Below, one piece after another: positions 57,401 through 64,000 of a stretch of 64,000 bases of DNA (position 1 is the first letter of the stretch; each line of letters begins with the position of its first letter). The notes below the pieces were generated by a model. It saw only the letters and a program-made list of their open reading frames with translations. It was not told the DNA's origin and searched no databases. A program made the translations under genes and the position numbers. The DNA is from Symsagittifera roscoffensis (lineage: Eukaryota; Xenacoelomorpha; Acoela; Convolutidae). The stretch spans positions 14,109,599-14,173,598 of the forward strand of contig NC_087064.1 in assembly GCF_963678635.1 (NCBI RefSeq). The letters run 5' to 3'.

Positions 57401-60400
57401 ATCATTTGACCCCTCGATCATGAGAATACACCCCATTTTTGTTTTTGAATTTAATTAAATTTTGTCGACTAACCATGAGATAACTGTTCTAATAAGGGAA
57501 GCTCAACCATACACTTAGTATCTTTTAACTTCTGTGAACCAATTATGCTGTAGTTGCATTACATTGGCCTAGAAAAGGACCCAGTTTTCTTTTTTTGAAG
57601 GTTTTTCTTAAAAAAGCTTGGTCCCCCATCAAGCCAAGCTCGTGAAACAGACTTGAACATAATCATAAATCACACATCAGATGAGAATCAGCTTAAGAGC
57701 TTTCCGAAAATTGCATTTTCTCTTCAGATTTCTTGTTCAATAAATAAGGCAATTAATTACAGAGTCGAAGCGGCACTTTGCAAACACAAACAGAAAAAAG
57801 CAACAAATGAGCTCATTCATGCAAATAAACAGAAAAGCGACCTATTAAAAATAAAACTTTCCACGCCGAGATCGGAACTCAATTGGCCGCTCCCTAGCGA
57901 AAGATTCGACCACTGCACTTAAATCCTATAGCTAATGCTTTCACGCATACTTTTTAAATAAATTCCTGGCACAATTGAATGCCCGTATAAAAAGCGGATA
58001 CAACATATGCTAGTAATGGCATTGAAAAATTTGAACTGTACTTAGATACTGAGATTGAACACAAAGATACAACTTCAGTCGGAAAAAAATTCAACTAGTA
58101 ACACAAGCTCTGCTGTTTTACAAGATAAGCAACATAAAGAAAACTTTGCAAATACCTACCAAAGATTCAAAAAACCTGAACAGCTCAGCTGAAAGAGGTT
58201 TTACTTACGAATAGGCACTGAGTACTTCAGCAACCACTTTGCTTCTGTCTTTTATCAACCTGTTCCTTACTAGAAGCAGCGTGCGTGGTTGATACAATGC
58301 AGTATCACCAACACCGTATTCTTATACCTTTTTGGGCAGAGTGGAATCCATAATACAATCGCTTTCCATCGATTTGTGAAGCTAAGAACGAGTGAGTTTA
58401 TCATGCATCCGCCTGATAACAGACCAAAAAACGATTCTGCATTGCTGTTCTGTCAAGGAGAAAACTTTGTGCTGAGACGAAAGTTTTTTTTACATGGACA
58501 GCAGACCGCCTATTTTGTTCGACTTCCGGGCCACATGTTATTTCAGATTTAACGAAAAAATCTTAAATCCGGATTCAGTTCTAGCGCAGCCTGACCGATT
58601 TCGGCTGCAAAAGTGGTACCACCAGGGAGTCCCAGACGCAAAAAAAACGGCCTTGAATTCCAAAGAAAAAACTTCGCTCACCAAAATAATTCGGTGTGGA
58701 ATGTGGGTAAATAAGAGAAAAGGACTATGCTTAGACAGGGTGATTCACTTGCAAAAATTTCTCGGAGTTCAATCGTTATAATACCAACAAAAATTAAAAG
58801 AATAAAACTGTTGAGAAAAAAGGACGACGTAATTCAAGCCGATCTCGCTATCCCAAACTTGATATACCATAAAGCAATGGTTCAGCAATTTTGATAAACA
58901 AATTAACCTTAAACACTGCAAATGCGGTAATACCAGAAGCGGTTGCATTGAGCTGAATAACCCTGCCAAGTTATAGTCTCTACTTGTGTAGGAAACAAAA
59001 AATATATTCCATCTTATAGCGCTATTTCATTTTTTAAAAGTCTTGATGATAGCCAATTTTAGAAAACTGCATGAATAGTCACTTCTTTTAGTCTCCTGGT
59101 ACATCTAAAAAACCGAAAACCCTTTAAAGCTAGAATTCATTCATTCACATTTTCGCGCTAGCAGGCTGTTTGTTTTCGGAGAACGTTAGTTAATTGCCGT
59201 CTTTTTGGCAAATGAATTGGAAGAAACCAAAATCTAACAACAAAAACACACTACTCATCGAAGAAGTCTTTGGGCTGATATGAAAAACTTAACCAGAACT
59301 AAGTGTGTCAAAAGCAGCATTAGTCGCTAGAAAACGGCCAAATGCCTAATATAATATAAACAGTCTACGAGCTCCAAAATTTCCTTTTCAAAATCTGCCT
59401 TTGTCTTTCGGACAGAATTATCAAAAACACAAAGCGGAATCTGCACGTGGCAAGTAGAAACTAGAAAACCAGACGAGACGAAACCTCCATAAACCGAACT
59501 GAACGAACCTTATGTCGTTAAAAAGGCTACATCAACAACCTACGCTCTAGGGATAACGAGTCTCCTCGCATTTGCACCATGGTCGCTTGACAATGGGGAA
59601 ATACTGGCCACCATTAAATACATATGTTGAAAAACTAGGTGAGCCAAAAGTTTCGTATAGCTCAATGAAGTATACCTAGGGCCCAGCTAAAACTGTATGT
59701 ACGAGCGAGTTTGATATGAGAATTGAGAATGGACACGGTAATTTTCGATTAGAACAAAAAACCGTCAAATTTTCAAAACTTTGACTTGTTTGAAGGCCAT
59801 ACTTTTGTTCTGAACGCAAATGTCCGTAACAAGTTATACAGGTAATTTTCAAACAACCTGTTCCGTCGATTAAACCTATGATATCAGATTTGGCAAGGTA
59901 GTTATCGAGAGAAAAATCCAAAAAACGGTCAACAAATCAGAATGTTGTAATTTCCGAGAATCATAGCTTTGTTTTAAAAAATGGGCATAGCCGCTCATGC
60001 AGAAAAAATTCACCCAAACTGAAATTTCGATGGAACCCAAAAACGCACGTTTGATTGGGTATTTCTCAAGAAAAGTCAAGAAGTTTCAAAAATCGGTCAA
60101 AAAACTAAACTTTGACTTTTCCGAGGGCCATATTTTTTTGTGTAGAAAAATTGTGAGTGGCCGATAAGGCAAGAAAGCTTCCCACTACCCGTTATCTCCA
60201 TTGAACCCACAACCTCGGGTTTGGGAGCTTAGTTTTCGAGAAAGATTCAAAAGGGTCAAAAAAACCAAAAAAAACTGACAATTCCGAGGGTCATAATTTT
60301 GTGTAAAAATTGAGGCAAGCCGCTTCTGAGCGGACAATGAAGTTTCAGATTTGGTAGGTTAGTTCTTGAGAATTTAACCTGCTAGTATTTAAATTTTTGT

Positions 60401-63109
60401 GAAATAGAGCATGTCATGCAGCTGACATGCTCAGTTTCATGATTATTCAAATTTGATTCTGACAGACTTTTTCGAAGGCGGTAGACAAAATGGTAAGGCA
60501 GAAAAAGACCAGGGGAGTATGAAGGCGCACAAGAATGTAGGTGCTCCTTCTATGGATACCCCTTCTTTGAAAAACGATAGAAGGGTTTTTGAGAAACATT
60601 TTTTGCAGAAGTGATAAAATATTCAAAAGCGTCTCAAAAAATCAAATAAAATAAAACATTTCAATACACTTTCATAATACTTGATTATATCAAACAGAAA
60701 TTCTAGGCAAACATGACAAGCAAGACATTTGAAATTCAGTTTAGCAACAGAACAAAACTTACGAAGTGAAAATAAGGCCGACAATCTTAGAGCAGTTGAG
60801 CCGAAACAAAAAACTAATTTAAAAAAAAAAACATTAAAAAGTTTCAAGTTCTCTCTGAAATTACCCTGCTAGTACCCACCCAGTAGCTAAATTTAAATTT
60901 TTGTGAAATAGAGCATGTCATGCAGCTGACATGCTCAGTTTCATGATAATTCAAATTTGATTCTGACTTTGTTAAACTAATTGTTAACACAAAAAAAGTC
61001 TACATTCCGATTTGATACCGCTTGCTAATCGCAAGCGTTATCACTTCGTTCATTTAAACCTAATAAGAAGAGAGACTCTTTTTTATGACAGCAGGTTGAA
61101 TATTTTTTTTCATATGTATAAGAATTTGTTCATTGAACAGAAATATGTAAATTGCAAAAAACCGAAAGAACTGTGGAACGAATTAAATAGAAAGAAGCAA
61201 TGCATCAAGAAAGAAGCAGAACATTAAAGTTAGTGAGTCCAGTTAGTAACAATACAATCATGCAAATTAATGATGCTAGTGCAATGATAGATAAACTCAC
61301 TAAAACTAAAAAGAAGGCCAGCAGATCTCAAAAGCATTGGTAGAATAATTTAGTAATTTAGGCTGTTTACCATCAAAGCGCCCCTTCAGTTACGAAAACT
61401 ATAAAAACGTACATTCTGAAAATCTATTATTTTTATCAGCAGGCTAGGTGCAAGACAAGCTTGATGAGCAAATGGAGTCAAAAATAACTTTTAAATACTG
61501 CGTCCTAAATTCTCCTGTCGTATTGAAAGGTGAAAAATTATCGTGATAATTTGACGCAAAAGGGAAGGATTTTCTGCAGCAGTTTTGTGTCATGTATTGT
61601 GCAGGCCATATCTCAAACAAAGTATGTTTAACTGATACGACTACAGAGCAGATGTTATTTTAACAAGGAAACAAATATTCAAAAAATTAGAATGGAAACC
61701 ATCAACGCCCAATTTCTCGCCAAGCTCCGTTTTCATTCACTATCATTTTCCATTGAATTTTTTTCATTAAATAAAATCTGTTCTGGAAAAGAGTTGGAAC
61801 TAACATCAAGACAACTAAGAAAGAGATGCAAATGTTTTATGTTCGATCACTTGTACGTATTTCGGATTACAAATAGCTCAGGAGGAGTATAAACCGTGAA
61901 AACAAGTGTCAGAAGTCAAAACAAAACCTACCTTTTTACTCACCTTAAGATTGGCTGAAAACAACAGTTAAACGCGGCACATGGTGCCCGCCCAAAGTCT
62001 GAGAGTCCCATTTGTTGTCAACCTTTTTTAAGGCAGTTCATATTCTGTAACTCCCTCCTCCCCACATATTCCAAGTTCCTTTGCAAAGGGACTCTTTAGT
62101 CCGTAGTCCAAAAAAGGTTGCTTTCAATAAAGCCGATAAGGGTACGGTACTCTCCCGACGATTTGAACTGCTTTCATGGAGTGAAGCGGGCAAAAAGCTT
62201 GCTTCTGTTGAAGCAAACCAATCAGCCCAAAATAATGTGGGCCAAATAACAGCTGACGAAAACGCCCGAAGCTCAAGAGGAGCTTGCAAGTGTAACTCAG
62301 TTCAACTCTTAGAACCGAATCAAGAGGTTGTCTGCAGTCATTATGTCAAGTCATGAGAGCCATGACTCAGGACAGATCATCATGCCACTGAATCAGAACA
62401 ATATTGGTACCTCGAAGAGACATTTAATACTCTCAAAAGAGCGCGCTTTTCAATTGTTCTGTCTATTTATGTTTCGCCAAGAAAAAAATTAACACGACCG
62501 AATTACACTACCATAGTCACATTTGAATATACGAAATTCAAAATATAAGATTTTGTTTTCACCTTCGAATGTGATCGACGTCGACTCCTGTGACGCCGTG
62601 ACTTATGTCTCTTTTTTGCTTTATGACGTCTTTCTCGTTTTCTTCGCTCAACTGCTTTTTCGCCTTGGTCACTTTCAGATGACTCACTACTGCCCTCAGA
62701 TGAACCGGAAGATCCACTGCTGCTATCTCTGTCCTCATCACTGCTACTGCCACTACTGCCGGAATCGGATTCAGAGTCGCTCGAATGTGAGCCAGTTAGT
62801 ACTTCATTTACAGCTCCTCCTGGTGCGCATATTTCTTCGGTAGGTTTTATTGGCATTATTGGCTGAAACAAACCTTTTATTACACAATATTCAAAAACGA
62901 ATAACGTATAAGCACCTGTGCTCAAACAACGAAGTTGCAAATTAATCACTTAAGACACTAGCGATCAAAATCAGTCACTTTTGTTACTAAAAACTAACAT
63001 CATTTGGTTTTTCATCAGCGTTTTTGATCGATTCCATCTCAGTTGCGCATTCGGTATCTGAATTTGGACTTGGAGGAATCAAGGGAACTTCGCTTCCATA
63101 CAATTCCAT
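45687..63109 (-). CDS. RSRC2: RSRC2-like arginine/serine-rich coiled-coil protein with SMAP domain, complete, nine exons
   Basis: Exons: 62999-63109, 62563-62862, 54689-54933, 54281-54346, 53787-54103, 53220-53456, 51001-51149, 46421-46629, 45687-45900. All phases match; the sum is 1848 bases, 615 aa plus TAG (human RSRC2 about 434 aa). The order is an acidic Ser-rich start, Arg/Lys/Ser-rich block, an ALAERL helix, RG-rich segments, then the C-terminal small-acidic-protein (SMAP) domain: IAVPEYYKASAINPEHFAEQ, KRKLLWGNK, FRRLMGIK, LDQQYAVARLQTHTQRG and GLGF. These match human RSRC2 closely (IAVPSYYNPAAVNPMKFAEQ, QTHTQRGMGLGF). RSRC2 is nuclear and of poorly defined function, grouped with SR-type splicing proteins. 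The family call is secure; the expanded RG-rich middle is specific to this sequence. Confidence 0.93.
45901..46420. repeat. ~78-bp tandem duplication in the last RSRC2-like intron
   Basis: 45914-45989 and 45992-46070 share AATTG(A/C)A(T/C)GTATTT, GTAA(T/C)CAG and ATATCCAAACAATTATCGGT. The array begins about 12 bases from the last 3' splice site. The rest of the intron holds nothing I recognise. Confidence 0.7.
46421..46629 (-). CDS. RSRC2: RSRC2-like gene, exon 8 (SMAP domain, first half)
   Basis: Acceptor TTGTTTTAG|GTC, donor CGAAG|GTCATT (phase 2). It encodes ETGIAVPEYYKASAINPEHF, AEQERKRKLLWGNK and TASIWEATSFQDDTSNQKFR. The human equivalents are IAVPSYYNPAAVNPMKFAEQ, KRKMLWQGKK and SAEIWEKLNFGNKDQNVKFR. 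The donor is a weaker GTCATT but is fixed by the next exon, which completes RRLMGIK. Confidence 0.95.
47393..47962. repeat. Duplicated 0.58-kb unit, copy 2 (contains tRNA-like SINE)
   Basis: Second copy of 43351-43940, 4 kb away, inside RSRC2-like intron 7 (51000-46630). The minus strand near 47590-47660 reads TAGCTTAGAGGTAGGGAAGG, then GACCCGCAACAAAATAAG and GGGTTCAAACCTGGG: clear A-box and B-box of a tRNA-derived head. A plus open frame at 47700-47897 is incidental. Confidence 0.75.
48923..49634. repeat. ~700-bp near-perfect palindrome (long inverted repeat)
   Basis: The left arm 48923-49281 is the inverse of 49288-49634 with a six-base loop (ATGTCC). Matching landmarks are TCAATTTTTGCC versus GGCAAAAATTGA at the outer edges, CAAGATCCGTAAGTGCAAAG versus CTTTGCACCTTACGGATCTTG, and AACAAGAAAAATT versus AATTTTTCTTGTT at the centre. 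The arms include a tRNA-like SINE head and a family A left end (GTTGGAAAAGAGTCAATAAA). Confidence 0.85.
49763..50200 (+). mobile_element. Family A element in RSRC2-like intron 7
   Basis: Left CTTAGCCAACTGACATTTGG then AAAAAAAATGAATGAACGCA; right TCAGCTACGTTCATCGACTT. Interior blocks CTGTTCGATAGTGGAG and AAGTCAAACCGTGAAAA. A second, left-truncated copy follows at 50215-50480. The 94-codon plus open frame inside (49777-50061) is not conserved in other copies. Confidence 0.75.
50509..50914. mobile_element. MITE with iterated CATAGGTTCCAAAATAAAA ends, perfect 9-bp target duplication
   Basis: A 406-bp element between identical GTCGTTAAG copies (50500-50508, 50915-50923). The left end GGTGCGTATTCATAGGTTCC and inverted right end GGTGAATTCCCATAGGTTCC are each followed by one or two more CATA(A)GGTTCCAAAAT repeats, and both have CAGTCGCATAAG. 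The interior is GC-rich (GCGCACTACGCGCGCG). No open frame. Confidence 0.88.
51001..51149 (-). CDS. RSRC2: RSRC2-like gene, exon 7 (RGG then RE/EW helix)
   Basis: Acceptor TTAACCCAG|AA, donor GATAGG|GTGAGT (phase 0). It encodes EAYGRFRPGRDYSRGGRGKG and then RNREREREEWKERQQKKDD. It sits just before the SMAP exon, and the phase-0 junction gives MNRDR|VKRETGIAVPEYY. Pyrimidine-rich on the plus strand, so both strands show shadow frames. Confidence 0.88.
51251..51300. repeat. AGAGGCGAAGCGGAGCTTCG dispersed repeat
   Basis: Same core as 21731 and 28373 (CACCACGTTTAATACAACAC follows). It lies directly upstream of exon 7 on the minus strand. Confidence 0.5.
51560..52560. repeat. Degenerate ~160-bp tandem array
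   Basis: Successive units each hold a 'TTTGGCAGG(G/A)(T/C)AGTT' block (near 51803, 51961, 52122, 52282, 52458), then 'AAAAA..GTCAAAAA' and 'TTGACTTTTCCGAGG.CATAA', then a '(G)GCGTAGCC' step. A second array of the same kind is at 59860-60380. Single units occur near 15500, 22000-22350 and 37890-38300. Short minus-strand open frames fall inside units but are not shared. Confidence 0.65.
53220..53456 (-). CDS. RSRC2: RSRC2-like gene, exon 6 (RG/RGG-rich)
   Basis: Acceptor TATGATTAG|GC, donor GATCAAG|GTAGGC (phase 1). The frame fitting both neighbours reads GGGRRDRGSSWSRSPPRGG, then RGRGHSRDRE and RRRSSSAESSDQ. RGG boxes usually bind RNA and are arginine-methylated. Two other long open frames exist over the same bases, one on each strand, because the exon is purine-rich. 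Only this one splices in phase. Confidence 0.88.
53787..54103 (-). CDS. RSRC2: RSRC2-like gene, exon 5 (ALAERL helix, Pro-rich linker)
   Basis: Acceptor TGCTTTCAG|A, donor ATCATCAG|GTATAA (phase 1). DPQKALAERLAKVKRDENIS corresponds to human DAQEALARRLERAKKLQEQ. TAAEIAQSFLEATANA follows, between two Pro/Arg repeats (HPPPLMGESRRDRGGPPPKG). The open frame past 53787 is intron. Confidence 0.9.
54281..54346 (-). CDS. RSRC2: RSRC2-like gene, exon 4 (66-base small exon)
   Basis: Between GTTGACAG|G and CTCAA|GTGAGT. Only one frame is open and it fits both neighbours: the first base completes an Arg codon, then SRERNPRPQNGRIDKREDLV. It is short but has sound splice sites. It leads into the DPQKALAERL helix of the next exon, equivalent to the MDAQEALARRL segment of human RSRC2. 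Confidence 0.85.
54432..54466. repeat. (TAA)n microsatellite
   Basis: About eleven TAA units in the intron between the 66-base exon and exon 3 of the RSRC2-like gene. Confidence 0.95.
54689..54933 (-). CDS. RSRC2: RSRC2-like gene, exon 3 (Arg/Lys/His-rich)
   Basis: Acceptor TGCTGCACAG|GAG after a 7.6-kb intron; donor ATATCAG|GTTAAA, phase 2. The peptide is KHKHKHRSKGHHRRDSERDR and similar, the RS/RE/KH composition of the RSRC2 N-terminal half. A parallel open frame on the same strand is only a shadow: it does not fit either neighbour. Confidence 0.88.
55508..55693. mobile_element. MITE with iterated AATAAGACGACAG ends, short copy
   Basis: The left end GGTGCTAGGTAAATAAGACG and inverted right end GGTATCAGGGCAATAAGACG are each followed by ACAG and a second TTAAGACGACA. 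Flanking 9-mers ATTGAATTG and CATAAATTG agree at six of nine. Same family as 40237-40499. Confidence 0.8.
55812..57548. mobile_element. 1.7-kb element with ~100-bp inverted ends
   Basis: Left GCATAATTGACTGACTGAAG, then GGTTGAGCTTCCCTAATTAG and ATTATCTCACGGTTTGTC. The right end read inverted: GCATAATTGGTTCACAGAAG, then GGTTGAGCTTCCCTTATTAG and GTTATCTCATGGTTAGTC. Inside are a ~235-bp tandem repeat (55820-56320: AAGCAAAACAGACTAGTTTA, GGCAAACACTGA) and a nested family A copy. No transposase frame. Confidence 0.75.
56821..57240 (+). mobile_element. Family A element nested in the 1.7-kb element
   Basis: Left ACAGACAGTTGGAAAAGAGT and CAATGAACGCAAAG; right CTAAATCCATCGACTCTTAA, roughly inverse. Interior blocks as in other copies. 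Confidence 0.7.
59860..60470. repeat. Second degenerate ~160-bp tandem array
   Basis: Units share CAGATTTGGCA(A/G)G, AAAAAACGGTCAA, TTGACTTTTCCGAGGGCCAT, GCATAGCCGCTCATGCAG and CCCACTACCCGTTATCTCC with 51560-52560. The right part runs into a palindromic segment at 60381. Confidence 0.65.
60381..60968. repeat. Pair of ~80-bp direct repeats carrying a GAGCATGTC...GACATGCTC palindrome
   Basis: 60387-60464 and 60892-60968 are almost identical: TTTAAATTTTTGTGAAATAG, the palindrome GAGCATGTCATGCAGCTGAC plus ATGCTC, then AGTTTCATGAT and TTCAAATTTGATTCTGAC. A diverged relative lies near 15340. Confidence 0.75.
61920..62400. other. GC-richer island in RSRC2-like intron 2, unexplained
   Basis: Less AT-rich than its surroundings, with overlapping open frames on both strands (plus 62081-62356, minus 62038-62289). 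Neither has a recognisable domain or a splice pair joining it to the gene. Could be a relic exon or a repeat. Confidence 0.3.
62563..62862 (-). CDS. RSRC2: RSRC2-like gene, exon 2 (acidic Ser run then basic SR-like block)
   Basis: The acceptor TTGTTTCAG|CCA is followed by 100 codons in phase 0 to TCGAAG|GTGAAA. It contains a Ser/Asp/Glu run (SHSSDSESDSGSSGSSSDED) and then RRKRERRHKAKKRHKSRRHR. Charge-segregated Ser/acidic and Arg/Lys blocks are typical of SR-related nuclear proteins. An internal ATG (MPIKPTEE) nine bases into the exon could be an alternative start if exon 1 is not used. Confidence 0.88.
62999..63109 (-). CDS. RSRC2: RSRC2-like gene, first coding exon
   Basis: The ATG at 63109 gives 37 codons (MELYGSEVPLIPPSPNSDTE, later MESIKNADEKPND) ending at AATGAT|GTTAGT in phase 0. 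An in-frame TGA lies immediately upstream, and a strong acceptor (TTTCCATTTCAG) ends five bases before the ATG. So there is either a 5' UTR intron or a spliced leader. The exon is acidic and Pro/Ser-rich. I chose it because it joins in phase to the next exon, which itself opens without a required ATG. Confidence 0.7.
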
Positions 63110-64000
63110 TCAGTCTGAAATGGAAACAAACAATGAAACCAACGCTTTAGTAAAAAAAAAACTAATTAAAATGGGTCCTTCCGTCATGCGACGTGAACGA
63201 CACGTAACCTTTTTATATTTCGCGCACACTGAAACGGCGAAACAGAACAACAATAGTTGCAGTGAAAACAACTACGAGAAAACAACAACAGATTGAAACT
63301 GTGATTGGAATTTGTCAGGAACCATTCCGTGTTGTAACGATTTGTGCCAGTCGGTCATATTTGGAAGTTTGACCTTGAGAGAAGCAAAAAACACTTAATT
63401 TTGGAGTGAAATTTAATTTTTCAAAAACTCGAATGGAGCCTGTCATGCACGATTTTCTCGCGATAACTGAAAGTCAAAAAAGAGAAGTCAGAACAATCGA
63501 GTGACAATCGCGGGAAAGTTGCAAGATAAATCAGTAGGAAATTGCTATTCGCAATTTCCGTCACAGTAATAATCTAGAGTAGAGCTGTCCCATTCGAAAC
63601 AGAAAGAAGCGTATTCCCACGAACTGGATTATTGTGACTTGACTGGAGTATTATTCTAAACTGGACTAGAGTGAACCTTTGGTGGAAAGGTGGACAACTT
63701 GAGTGTCCCAATGGTTCACGAGAAACTATAGTCTAGAGTACAAACTTGTTCTTGTTGTTAAAACTGACAAACACTAAACTCATTTTAGTTACATTATTTA
63801 ATTCTCGAGTTAATTACCGACTGAAGTACTTCCCTTTCTTGAGCGTGCTACAATGTGAGTACTAACTTAAATTTCTAGAGTGTGTTTTATAATTGTTATG
63901 TTGAGGTAAGGCGAGTTTTAGGTTGATCCATCTGAAATGGATCAAAGTTCCACTGTCTAATAAAAAATAACTTAACGGATTGTTCCAACCCGGTTTTTAA
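63110..64000. promoter_or_regulatory. Upstream flank of the RSRC2-like gene
   Basis: No coding sequence seen. An acceptor-like TTTCCATTTCAG lies at 63115-63126 (minus). If spliced, the promoter and any 5' non-coding exon lie further up or outside the window. An inverted pair GTGAACC / GGTTCAC at 63673-63718 is the only other structure I noticed. No TATA box assigned. Confidence 0.35.

Noticed and set aside
58289-58781. Two overlapping plus-strand frames (87 and 95 codons)
   Set aside because: Composition is moderately protein-like, but I see no domain, no splice partner and no second copy. It may be a repeat relic inside RSRC2 intron 2.

Overview
The window is nuclear DNA of an animal. It is AT-rich and intron-rich, and three protein-coding genes can be assembled exon by exon with GT..AG introns and matching reading phases. 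All three lie on the minus strand, so transcription runs from high to low coordinates: RSRC2-like, then SHQ1-like, then an IQSEC/BRAG-type Arf exchange factor. The IQ plus Sec7 gene is typical of animals. Protein divergence, introns of up to 16.5 kb, several families of short non-autonomous transposons and tRNA-derived SINE heads suggest an invertebrate from a fast-evolving lineage. I cannot name the species; a tunicate is one guess, at low confidence. Stops follow the standard code.

Layout. 103-26760: the 5' and middle part of an IQSEC/BRAG/Schizo-type ArfGEF. It has two mutually compatible candidate 5' coding exons (26540-26760 and 16606-17132), an IQ-motif exon and four exons that carry the Sec7 domain. 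The PH domain and C-terminus would lie beyond base 1. 26761-36510: intergenic, repeats only. 36511-43208: a complete six-exon SHQ1-like gene (503 aa; H/ACA ribonucleoprotein assembly factor). 43209-45686: intergenic, with one copy of a 0.58-kb duplication that contains a SINE. 45687-63109: a complete nine-exon RSRC2-like gene (615 aa; SR/RG-rich, C-terminal SMAP domain). 63110-64000: its upstream flank.

Two of the genes act in RNA biology: SHQ1 in pseudouridylation RNP assembly, RSRC2 in SR-type nuclear processing. The third controls Arf GTPases at membranes. Nothing links them beyond co-orientation. Introns and spacers are filled with repeats: a ~450-bp family with a terminal hairpin and short inverted ends, MITEs whose inverted ends are built from iterated short motifs with about 9-bp target duplications, a ~700-bp near-perfect palindrome, a 1.7-kb element with ~100-bp inverted ends, degenerate tandem arrays of 160-600 bp period, and SINE heads. 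I saw no transposase, reverse transcriptase, intact tRNA, rRNA or CRISPR array.
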